Of a stretch of 12,882 nt of DNA, positions 1 to 8,793 are shown one piece after another; position 1 is the stretch's first letter, and each line of letters starts with the position of its first letter. The position numbers and the translations under genes are program-made. The notes under the pieces were generated by a model, which saw only the letters and a program-made list of their open reading frames with translations, had not been told where the DNA came from and searched no databases. This DNA is from Spirogloea muscicola (Eukaryota > Streptophyta > Zygnematophyceae > Spirogloeales > Spirogloeaceae), in assembly GCA_009602725.1 (NCBI GenBank), contig WELB01000021.1:1123895-1136776 (forward strand), given 5' to 3'.

Positions 1-6
1 CTCGCG

Positions 7-40
<34 letters not shown>

Positions 41-120
41 TATGACGGCGGCGGCGGGCGGAGGTAGACGCTAGGGTTAGGGTCAGGGATTAGTGCCGCC
101 GGCGCCCGCGGGCGGAGCCG
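1..120. promoter_or_regulatory. GC-rich 5' flank/leader of the GT61 gene
   Basis: Very GC-rich stretch with a (CGG/GGC)n trinucleotide run at about 16-40 and a telomere-like run of GGGTTAGGGTCAGGG at about 73-87. It lies immediately upstream of the preferred start codon at 121, so promoter plus 5' leader is the simplest reading. An ATG at 42 opens a short Met-Thr-Ala-Ala frame ending at a possible donor (GTAGAC at 64), but its phase does not fit exon 2. No TATA box is evident. Confidence 0.4.
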
Positions 121-3100
121 ATGAGGCTGCTGGGGCCCAGGCGAGCGCCTTCCCTCCCTCCCTCCCTCCCTCCCTCCTCCCTCCCTCCTCCCTGGCTTCC
201 CCGGCGGGCTTTGCGCTTCCTCCCGTCAGCTCACCTGACCTCCCATTGCCGACACGGGGGGTGCTCAGAGCGCCCTGTCTGCCTTAGCCTCTGGCTCCGC
301 CATCATAGTCACGAGCACCCTCTGCATGCACCTGGCCGGCTTTCACAGCCGCTCTTCTATCATCAGCAGCCGCATAATCTCTGCCCAGCGTGTGGTTTCG
401 CTATCATGGTCATGAGCACCCTCTGAATGCACCTGGCTGGCCTTTACAGCCGCTCGTTCAGTATCAGCGGCCGCATTCTCTCTGTGCCACCCCCCTCGCC
501 TGGTCTGACGGGCCGCCCTCCCCCTCCTTTTACGCCTCGGTAGACGTGCTTGCCGTGGTATCTGACCACTTGGGCCATTGCGTCCCTAAATCCCAAACTT
601 TCAACCCTAGTCACCCACATCAATTTGGGATATTGATTTTGGGAGCAGTATTCTGTTTACAAAGGCACTCGAAATCTCAAGTCCTTGATTGTAGTGATCC
701 AGCTCCTCATCAGCTCCCAGTGCTTGTCTCGGTAGGCCCGGAGCGTGGCTGCTGGCCATCGCGCTCAACGCCGTCGTCCTCCTCCTGCTCGGCGACGTGC
801 TCCTGCAGGCGCGCCCGCTGGTGCCCCGCTGGGACAACTCTGCCGGCGGCAGCCGGAGGAGGTGAGAGACCGCCTCGGCCCCATGTCGAGCACCCATTGC
901 CTCTCGCTCCTCCCTCCCCTTCCTCCTTCTGAAGCTCAGCTGCGGAAGAAACCTCTACTCCTGGGCCTCTGAGCCAGCTCGACCTGCCGGCAGCTCACCG
1001 CCATTGCATGCTGCAGCCGAGGCGCGACTGCCGACGCCGGTGGCGCTGCCGCAGCAACCGGCCTCTCTTCGGAGTCCGTGGAGGCGTTGTTGCAGCGGCA
1101 GCAGAAGGAGTGGGACGTGGCGCCGCTCCCGGACGTCTCAGGTGGGAGCACCCACCAGCAGTCACTTCCCCTTGCCACTTCCACGTATATTAGTACTCAT
1201 GTCTTGGACTGACGACATATATTCTTATAGATTGAAACAGTCAGTGGGACTAGGCATCAGCTGATGTAAGCTCTCAAACTTCTGAAATCATCTCTCGGAC
1301 GGAAGCCTGAGCTCGATCGTGTGTGGCCGTGCCACAGGGCTCGCTGCCTTTGTCTTGCTCGCTGCACTGCTTGTCCTCATCTTCGTGTTGCCTCCTTCCT
1401 CCTCTTCCCTCCTACTTGCTCTACCTCCCTCCCTCCCTGCCCCCCCGGCACAGGCGCGTGGGTGCTACAGCAGCCTTCTGGCGGCCGCAGCTGCGTGCTG
1501 CTTCTACAGGACGTGTGCTACATCTTCCTCGTCGGCACGGGGCCGCACCACAGCCAGTACACCGGCGTGTGGTACGCCGCCAATGCTGCCGGCAGCGCCG
1601 CCGGCCTGTCGGTGCGTTATCCCTTGTGCGTCGGCCCCCGTACCTGAGCTGCCCCAAACCTTGAGATCTATCAAATGCTGCGTCACTGTCTGCTACAACT
1701 TCGTCAAAATGTTCATGCACTTCGATGTAGAGAGTCCTTTATCCAATTCTTGCGGCCATCTGGCAATTTGAGTTGCTTGACTTGTCGTTGGAGCTCGACT
1801 TGTCGTTGGAGCTCTCTCGCTTTCACCGGGAAGCGTTTGCAAACCCTTGGCCTGAGTTTGTGAAGGCGCCGAGGGCTGGCAGGGGGCTGAGGCGAGCGCA
1901 GCTCGGAGCCTTGCCGACATCGACCTCTCAGCCTCCGTCTGCCACGGCGGCGGCGGCGGCGGCGGCGATCGAGACCTGGCGGTGCTGCAGGAGCGGGCCA
2001 GCGCAACCATTGGCAGCTTCGTTGGGCCGGCCGGTACTTTCAGACCCTCTTTGCAGGCTGTTCCTGACCTTCAACCCCTAAACCCTACATCCCCTAACCC
2101 CTACACCCTGAACCCCTCATATCTTAAATCCTCAATCCCAAGGTCCCCACAACCTGGATCTCAAACTCTCAGAAGTCAAGTGCAGACCTCGACTTCTACA
2201 AGTCAGTGTCTGAGAGCCCCCAAGCCAAGAGGATCCAGCGTTCAGCTGTGATACGATGTTGCCTCAATTGCCTCAACAAGTGCTCCACAACTCTGACTTG
2301 GGCACAGACCACAGTGCTAGATAAGCTGACTCTGCCCTACATTGGTAGCTCAAGCCCCAGCTTGAGCTACCCAAACTCCAACTTACAGATGTAGAATGCA
2401 CAGCCCTGGAAGCTCGTCGACAGATGCCGAAGTGCGCGCTCTGGCTGTGGAAGTTGAGGAGTGGGCGACCAGGGCAACTGCAACCTGAGCTCTATCTTAG
2501 GACAACGCATCCTAAGGACTAAGCTGGCAGTACAGAAGTTGTCAGGGGACCACATCCAGACTCGCGAGGCTCATAGACTACACACATACTAGCCAACACT
2601 GCGTCTGAGTCGTGGGGCTCAAATTTACTCGCTGATTGGGGCAGACGTGTCGCACTTAGCTTACTTTGATCCGTCTAGAAGTGAGAACAGAGGGCTATTA
2701 GTCCTGATCCTTTGGCATGTGAGCCCTGGCCCTATGCTATACCAAGTAGAGCTTGGGGGAGCAGCCGCACGGAGCTCGCGGTGTGTGCAAGACACCAGCA
2801 AGAGTCGGTCACAGCCTCTTCACCACCATGCCTGCGGCGCTGCTGCTGCAGGGCTGGCGGCGTACGTCAACTCGAGCAGCTCAACGAGCCAGAAGCTGCT
2901 ACGGCAGGCGCGCAGATCACGGCTTGAGCCCGTCAACCTGGCCATCGTCAGCCGATTTGACAGGTGGGAGCCAGCAGTTAGTCCACAAACACAAATTATA
3001 CAATCCAAAGATAAGCTGTACTTATCTGAAAGCAAGGCTATATGAAGGGTAGGGTTTGGGTTGTCATGCCATCAGGTTTAGCTAAGCAACTTCCCACCTA

Positions 3101-5540
3101 GCCACTGCTAAGTATTTAGATGTTGCTGGGGGCCTACCATGGGGCCAGCCATATAGGTCACTTTGGCGAGGGCGCAGTCCCGTTCTTCGAGGCTGCCTCG
3201 CGTCTGCGGCCGCCGTCAGTGCCGCAGCCTGGTGCGGGCGCTGCTGCCATCGTCTCCCTCCTCCCGCCGCTGGGGTCGGCCGCCTTCTTCCCCAGTGACA
3301 AAGTCTGGTGCCCACAGCCTCGCCTATCTACTTATGCTACATTGTGCTCTAACAAACATTCTCCTGGGCTCTATTATACTACACATACTACATACTACAG
3401 GTTTACAAGTCAATAAGCTGACTTGTAAACCTGCTGAGTGAGGGTGCATGCATGGTAGTTCGGATGAGCTCTGTGCCACCCTCGTCAGCTCCTGCTTAAC
3501 TTGCCTACCTGCACTTGCACTTTGAACTCCTAGGAGCAGTTATCAATGGACCTTATTCATCTGTGTTGCTGCCCTCGTTGGTTCAGTCTTGTGGGTGCAG
3601 GTCAAGTCCTTCCTGACCTCTTGCAGTCTGTCCTGGATTGCTTTGCCTGCAAGCAGGAGGTGAGGTGCAACTGGACCTTGAGTCTTGTCCACCTAGTCCT
3701 GGGGCCAGGCGCCACTCTTATCGCTGGCCGCAAAGAGGTGACCTGCTGCTGGAGCACTCAAAGACTCCAAGACTATACACCTTGCCCAGACTCTCGCAGT
3801 GCTAATACGATACCACAACAAGTCTCATAGACACTTTGCTATGAGCTGCCGCCTTGATCATGCTGCCAGCCCTTGCACCTGATGCAAGTCATTTACACAC
3901 TTGTCATCTGCTCTTGCATATAAAGTACCAGACGAGATTACAGTGGAAGTAGCCTCCTCTAAAGCTTTCAGAGGTTTCAGAAGGGTGCATCACTTTAAGG
4001 CGTCAAGGTTGTGTGTTGGACAAGGACTGAGGACGACTTTGTCCACCTATTCTCTTGTAGGGGGAGCCTGTCTGCTTCCACAAAGTAGCATTCATTCTAA
4101 GCCAGAGGCACACGGGTCAGCTCTGAAACTCTCTGAGAGTAGAGGGCAATTGTCCCGCACTTCCTGCTCTCACTTTTGGCATCTCCGATGTTGGACCAAT
4201 TGGAACTGTTGATAGCAACATCTGCATTCCGGACTCGATGAGTGGAGCAGGTGGAACAATCGTTCACTTACATCTCACCCTGCAGTGCATGGCTTCAGCT
4301 TGGCTGGTGGCAACCGCCGTCTGACAGTCCTGACCTGAGTCTTTGGTGCTCGGTGATGCTGCAGATGAAAGCGCTGATGCATTGCGGAGGTTAGCCGCTG
4401 AGGAGGTAGTGAGGCAGCGGAACCTGGCTCCGCGGGCAAAGGCTGGGGAGGGGAGGAAGTGGGCCAACGTCTCCGACCCATTGGGTTAGACCAATTGAAC
4501 CAAAGTCCTGTTGAGACATCTTGCTGCAGCATCTGAAGTCACACCTGTCCGTTGGAAGAGAGTTGTCAAGCATCAATTCAGCCGCTTCTGCACTTAGATG
4601 ATTGTCAGAGCGCTATCTGCTTTGCCATGTATGAATGAGGTATGACCCACAGGACCGTGTGGAGAAAAGTTGGTTGTGCCAACCTTCAGAATAAGGAAAG
4701 GCTCTAAATCACTTGAAACTCTGCCTAAGGAAGTTGCAGCTTATGTACATGCACTTGAGTTGCAGACTGGCAGATCACGGTTGAGAATAGGAAGAACCAA
4801 AGGACAGTAGTCAACGGGTGGCAGCTCCTCACAGTCCTCCGCGAGGTTTTCCAGCATCTCCCCGTGAGAGTTGTGACGATGGGGGACATGAAATTTGTTC
4901 AACAAGTTGCCACAATGCAGGTAATGCTGCACGTTTTGGAATGTCCGAGTCAGTGCCTCAGTTCCACACAGCACATGGCCGCTGTCATGATTAGCAGCAT
5001 AAATTTGGACATGGCAGAAGCTTGACATACTGGGTCTTGCTCTGCCTCTTACATTGTAGATGTGAAAGCTCAAACTTCAACAAGTTTAAGTCAAGAAGTA
5101 GATGACAACTCATGAGAGGTGGTTGACTGCATTGTTCGCAGAGGACGGTCCTGTACGTGTCCATGCATGGGGCGTCGCTGAGCAATGCCATCTTCATGCC
5201 CCGGGGTAGCGCGGTGCTGGAGCTCTTTCCGTTCCGCTTCTCCAGCACAGAGTACAAACGCATCTCGGAGCGGTCGGGCCTTGCATACTTCAGCTGGTCA
5301 AACACGCAGCGCAGCAAAGCATCGTATGTTGACGACTGCTGGGACAGAAATCTTGTGGGAGTCATCTCAAACGCCCAGTGCCTGAGAAGCCGTGAGTGCT
5401 TGTTCTGCATAAGGGACAGGTCCATCACTGAAGTAGATGCAGCTGAATTCAAGGACACTGTAGTTAATGTAGTGGAGGTGGTTGAGGAGTTTTTGGCAGG
5501 AAGCAGGTCATGGCGATGGCTGTGGTCGTCGCGGGCATGA
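121..5540 (+). CDS. GT61-family type II membrane glycosyltransferase (11 exons)
   Basis: Exons read as 121-140, 736-861, 1017-1141, 1454-1611, 1883-2033, 2765-2963, 3149-3307, 3587-3737, 4340-4484, 4766-4920 and 5142-5540. Phases match at each junction and total 1788 nt (595 aa). A short tail (MRLLGPR) precedes a hydrophobic signal anchor at about residues 11-30 (WLLAIALNAVVLLLLGDVLL), the topology of a Golgi or ER type II enzyme. A polar stem follows, then Cys104 and Cys112 (SCVLLLQDVCYIF). HIGHFGEGAVPFFEA (about 261-275) and MHGASLSN (about 471-478) followed by VLELFP (488-493) match the GT61 catalytic-domain pattern HxGH and HGAxLxN. GT61 enzymes transfer xylose, arabinose or GlcNAc to glycoproteins or polysaccharides; donor and acceptor cannot be told here. 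Odd points: seven glycines encoded by (GGC)7 at 1946-1966; a GC-AG first intron (CAG|GCGAGC) in the preferred model, where GT donors at 225 or 261 also give phase 2; and a poor exon 7 donor. Exon 5 may start at 1874 and exon 6 at 2792. Confidence 0.85.
149..201 (+). repeat. (CCCT)n/(CCT)n polypyrimidine tract, intron 1
   Basis: Near-continuous CCCT and CCTC repeats on the coding strand, just after the proposed first donor. The other strand is homopurine with repeated GGG runs, so G-quadruplex or triplex formation is possible. Low complexity makes ORFs through here (Ser/Pro-rich frames) meaningless. Confidence 0.8.
302..490 (+). repeat. 101-bp degenerate tandem duplication, intron 1
   Basis: Two consecutive copies with an offset of 101 bp: one begins ATCATAGTCACGAGCACCCT at 302, the other ATCATGGTCATGAGCACCCT at 403. 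Similarity continues through ACAGCCGCTC and CAGC(A/G)GCCGCAT and fades after about 488. The copies differ by scattered substitutions, so the duplication is not recent. It sits inside the proposed first intron of the glycosyltransferase gene. Confidence 0.8.
1386..1446 (+). repeat. CT-rich tract at the 3' end of intron 3
   Basis: CCTCCTTCCTCCTCTTCCCTCC followed by CCCTCCCTCCCTGCCCCCC runs up to the acceptor CAG before exon 4 at 1454. It works as an exceptionally long polypyrimidine tract. A smaller one of the same kind (about 898-930) lies in intron 2. Confidence 0.7.
1779..1814 (+). repeat. Perfect 18-bp tandem duplication, intron 4
   Basis: GACTTGTCGTTGGAGCTC occurs twice back to back (1779-1796 and 1797-1814) without a mismatch. 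It is intronic, between exons ending at 1611 and starting near 1883. It looks like a recent replication slippage product. Confidence 0.9.
2072..2120 (+). repeat. Interstitial telomere-like array, intron 5
   Basis: A run of degenerate CCCTAAA-type units (CCCCTAAACCCTACATCCCC, CTAACCCCTACACCCTGAACCCC) containing the perfect plant telobox AAACCCTA at 2080-2087. It lies just downstream of the exon 5 donor at 2034. Related single patches occur at about 73-87 and 3046-3060 (AGGGTAGGGTTTGGG). Intronic telobox elements can be regulatory in plants; whether this one is cannot be judged from the sequence. Confidence 0.65.
3398..3433. repeat. Perfect 15-bp inverted repeat with 6-nt loop, intron 7
   Basis: CAGGTTTACAAGTCA at 3398-3412 pairs exactly with TGACTTGTAAACCTG at 3419-3433 around the loop ATAAGC. 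It lies in the glycosyltransferase intron between 3308 and 3586. The left arm follows a splice-acceptor-like CTACAG. It could be the end of a small foldback element or an RNA hairpin; no target-site duplication is obvious. Confidence 0.85.
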
Positions 5541-6047
5541 TGCCGTTGCACTTCGAGCACCTGGTATCCGCTTGTAACATTATGAGCTCAATAGGGTGGT
5601 AGTAACGTTTCGTTCTGATTGTCTTTGACTCCAGGCCATTCTTTGTCTCCTCAGCTTCAGATCTGGTCTCTCCTCTTTCCTTGTTGATCTGAGATAATTA
5701 AGGGCGCAACACCCTGCCTCCTCAACTGCTTGCACAAGGTCAAGGTTTCTGATATAAAATGATGAGGTCAACTGGATAACTGGACACCTGGGCGGGAGAA
5801 CAGCTCTGACAGACAGGAGCTTGTCGTGCCACGGAATGTCGAGTGCCACATAACGTCGATAGAACAGATTAGTCCGAAGTTCAGGTGAGACTGTTGGAGT
5901 CTACGTGACAGGCAACGCAACACATTGTGAATAAAAGTAAAAACACGGGGAATTAGGCTTGCTACTTTGCAAACAAAAATATTTCTGAAAAGATAGCCTA
6001 GTAAAAGTATGAAAAGTGACCTGGAGCTTGTGATGAATAATTGCAAA
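5541..6047. other. Intergenic stretch after the GT61 gene
   Basis: A TGTAA motif at 5573-5577, about 33 nt past the GT61 stop, is a plausible polyadenylation signal of the chlorophyte type. The rest is AT-richer than the flanking genes. Minus-strand ORFs here (for example 5580-5849) have no recognisable domain; they may be more of the retroelement debris next door, but I cannot support that. No RNA gene is seen. Confidence 0.4.
5573..5577 (+). terminator. TGTAA polyadenylation signal candidate for the GT61 gene
   Basis: TGTAA lies about 33 nt downstream of the TGA at 5538-5540. In chlorophyte algae this pentamer is the dominant poly(A) signal. A 5-mer is common by chance, so only its position gives it weight. 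Confidence 0.4.
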
Positions 6048-6835
6048 TTACCCCCCCCCCAACTGTGAATCCTGACTAGGGTGAAGAGTTGGGTCACGAT
6101 CCACACAAGCTGTACAGAACCAATCATCAGGAGGTATGCTTGTGAGTTGTGGTGTCAGACAATGTAGTTCCCCCCCCTGGTGTTTGTACCACTTCCGTAT
6201 CTGTGGGATAGGCTTTCGAGTTGGCTTGCTACGTTTCACTTTGTTCACTTTATCGTGTTGATAAGATAATGGAGCAAAACACGCCTGCTGACAATGTGGC
6301 AGCGATGGAACAGGTTTGGCAACTGTGAGAACGTACCCGAGCCAAACTTTGGCTGCACCACCTGCAGTGCTTGACAAGCCATCGATGTAGTGCCCAAGTC
6401 CTTGTTTGGAAAAATTGGCGCACAACATTGCATCACTTCATGCTTCTGCACCAGAGGTCTGTCAGAATGCAACATGCGTTGACCCGTCTCTGGAGTCAGA
6501 ATCCATGGAATCAGCGTATCAGCTTCGCTTGGTTTGCCCTTTGCTGGGGAAACACCTGCGACAATGCCACTATACGCTGGTATGTCAGCAGACTGTTTCC
6601 CTTGGATGAAAGGCAACCAAACCTTAATTGTGCAAGATTTGTGCCTGCCAGGCCTGTACCAAGCTTGTTCTGCATTATAGTCAATACCAAAGCCTAATGG
6701 TACTAGAACTTCCGTACCCAACAGGATATCAGGAGAAGCCGAAATGCCCTACGCCCGCTTCGATGGGTGTGCCCCCACCTTGACGAGTGATGGCGCAGTG
6801 CGCCTTCAGCGCCTTCCGGCCCCTTCAGAATGTAC
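6048..6835 (-). pseudogene. Decayed retroelement fragment: retropepsin-like end plus half PHD finger
   Basis: Read on the minus strand, 6835 to about 6740 gives LKAHCAITRQGGGTPIEAGV in one frame. After a one-base frame change near 6738 it continues as PDILLGTEVLVPLGFGIDYN and AEQAWYRP. The ILLGTEVLVPLG segment resembles the C-terminal conserved segment of retrotransposon aspartic proteases (ILG-x-D/E-x-L pattern). About 300 bases further on, in a second frame overlapping at 6245-6428, comes HCLTPQLTSIPPDDWFCTAC (6168-6109), which has the H-C and W-F-C-x2-C half of a PHD zinc finger. The first cysteine pairs are missing. The frame changes and lack of reverse transcriptase and integrase mark it as dead. 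Runs C10 (6051-6060) and C8 (6170-6177) sit in or beside it. The assignment is by eye: the protease match is moderate and the PHD half is clear. Confidence 0.55.
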
Positions 6836-6958
6836 ATTTTCCCTCGTGGCTACTGAGCAGCTTAGCAGCAAGTGAATGTATATCAATCAAAGTGCTTGCG
6901 GTCGTAATTGGCCACTCAGGCCCCCCATCACTCAACACCCACTCCATCTCTCCCTCAG

Positions 6959-6960
6959 CT

Positions 6961-6990
<30 letters not shown>
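6959..6990 (+). repeat. (GCC)n trinucleotide repeat before gene 2
   Basis: About ten GCC units lead directly into GCGAGCGCCATGGCC. It is the counterpart of the (CGG)n run at about 16-40 before the GT61 gene. It is probably the 5' leader, although the preceding CCTCAG at 6953-6958 could be a splice acceptor. Confidence 0.75.
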
Positions 6991-6993
<3 letters not shown>

Positions 6994-6994
6994 C

Positions 6995-8793
6995 ATGGCC
7001 GCCGCCGCCGCCAGGCGCGGGGCGGAGGCGGCGCCGCCAAGCCCGCGCGCAGCGACGAGGTGGTGCTGGACGAGGAGCGCGCCGCCGCGCTCGCCAAGGT
7101 GCGGCCCCTCCAGCCGACAGCCTGGGCAGTGGCAGCGCACCATCCGGCCTCGTCAGGCCGGCCTCCGGCGCGCTCGCTCGCTGGCTCAGCTGCCCTTCAC
7201 TTGGTCGAAGCTTCAGCGCCGCTGACGTTATGCCGCCGTATGCGTCTGGGCTGCTCGTTAGACGCCCTCTTGTGGCTGGCAGGGGCCCCAGCGAGCCTTC
7301 TAGCTTGTACGCTGCAGCTTCTGGCTACATGTAGCAGCTCAGTGCAGCATCTGGACTGGCTTTCTCGTGTGGGATAACCGTCAGTGTTCGCTTGGAAAGT
7401 CATCATTCTCCATGCTTCTGGCAGTACTTGCAGTATGCAGCTATCGCCCATGTCTGAGGGCTAGCTCATTTGCCCTTACCTTACAGCAACTCCATCAAGC
7501 CTGGAGCCAAACAGACAGGACCTGCCGATCACAGTATTGTGGGTCCAGCTATCCAGTACTTGCGTGTTGCCTGAAATACTTACACGGATGGAGTCAGATC
7601 TACAGTCGAGCTGAAAGAACTCATCTTGTCCTCGTGATCTGGCATGAACATTACTATACCTGTCCCATATCTATCTTTCTTTCTGTACCTGGCAGGTTGA
7701 GGCTTACTTCAAGGTGGAGGCTCCGCACAGGCCACTGAAACCTAGCCGCAGTGAGATGGAGGACATTGTCAATACCACCTTTGACGCACCCAATATCCCC
7801 CCAGAGCTTAAGAAATATGAGGCTCTGAAGGCCGCAGGACTGCCTGTGAGTGCTTGACCACCTTGTACTTGTGCTTGGCACCTTGTTCTTGTCGTATACA
7901 CAAGCTTTCTCTTGTGGATTGAGAGGGGTTGCATTTAGCAAGAGCTTGATGCTTGTTGCAGAATATGCGTAGCTTCATTGCGTGGTATAGGGCCAGCTCG
8001 ATAATGCAGGCTTCTCTCTATCATTTCACTGCAGCCCTTTCCTGAAGAAACTCCTCCTGAGGTTCAAGAGGAGCACGTCGAGAACCAGTACTACAGTTCA
8101 CGATCCAAGGACGACTCTCATCATGCGGTGACCAGCAACCTAGGCTCTTCCAAGACCCCGTTCGCAGTTAGTGGCTCAATGTCTCGCTTTTGTACTCTTG
8201 GGACTTTGGCTGCTAACCCTTTGATGCTGGTCATGTCCTTCGCAGACGGGTACAGGTTTCATTCACATGGACAAAATGAACGCTGATTTTGTGCTGGCGG
8301 ATGGGAAGGTGCAACCAGCACCACATGGCACTGGTAACCCTGCTACAAATGACTGGATTCCTGCACCGGAGGTACGGGTCTTATGTGTCTGCAGCCCTTG
8401 GTCCTGCCCTCACAGTCAAAAGCTTTGCTCTCCCAGTCATCTGTTATCCAGTTTGAGATTGCAATACCAATTTGCAGTGTGCATCCGTTGGTCCTCTACC
8501 TTGGAGCAGTTCGTGTGACCATCATGTCTCTGCACTGAAGCATTCTGTGCTTCTTGTTTTGGACTAGCGAGTAGTGGCACTTGTTATTTCACAGCTGATA
8601 CATAGGGTATCATGATGGACATAGGTTGATGTTCATGTACGGTCATTTATTACTCTGCGTCTCATGACTCTGTTGAAATCATTGAGTTCGCTGTTTGAGT
8701 TTGTTGACTTTGATGAATGATTGGTTTGCCATCATCATGTCGCTGCAGGAGTTTGCATACGCTTCCGTGAAACCGGCCAGGAGTGACATCTAG
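6995..8793 (+). CDS. Unrecognised small charged Pro-rich protein with three KP[A/S]RS[D/E] motifs (5 exons)
   Basis: Exons end or start at ...-7098, 7696-7845, 8035-8166, 8246-8371 and 8749-8793. All introns are phase 0 with good donors (GTGCGG, GTGAGT, GTTAGT, GTACGG) and GCAG acceptors. The product is about 185 aa, hydrophilic, without signal peptide or membrane segment, and probably largely disordered. Segments include RSDEVVLDEERAAALAK (exon 1), VEAYFKVEAPHRPLKPSRSE and NIPPELKKYEALKAAGLP (exon 2), PFPEETPPEVQEEHVENQYY (exon 3), TGTGFIHMDKMNADF (exon 4), and the C-terminus EFAYASVKPARSDI. I do not recognise the family and assign no function. The start is unresolved: the ATG at 6995 has an excellent context (GCGCCATGG) but reads out of frame with the RSDEVV segment by one base, with no GT donor between. 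Either there is an indel or another upstream exon joins at 6959. Confidence 0.7.

Noticed and set aside
42-63. ATG with donor GTAGAC as first exon
   Set aside because: It would end in phase 1, whereas the exon starting at 736 needs phase 2.
390-932. 180-codon plus-strand ORF
   Set aside because: It runs through intron 1 and an alternate frame of exon 2; the signal-anchor frame with matching phases is preferred.
4441-4489. Stop codon TAG at 4487 as the end of the GT61 gene
   Set aside because: The TAG lies within a donor (G|GTTAGA); splicing at 4484 to 4766 keeps phase and leads into the conserved C-terminal catalytic half.
4991-5560. 189-codon minus-strand ORF
   Set aside because: It is the antisense shadow of GT61 exon 11, whose plus-strand frame carries MHGASLSN and VLELFP.
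6787-7377. 196-codon plus-strand ORF as the full first exon of gene 2
   Set aside because: Its 5' part is antisense to the retroelement remnant and then a poly-Arg reading of (GCC)n; it also runs past the good donor at 7099. Only the RSDEVV part is credible.
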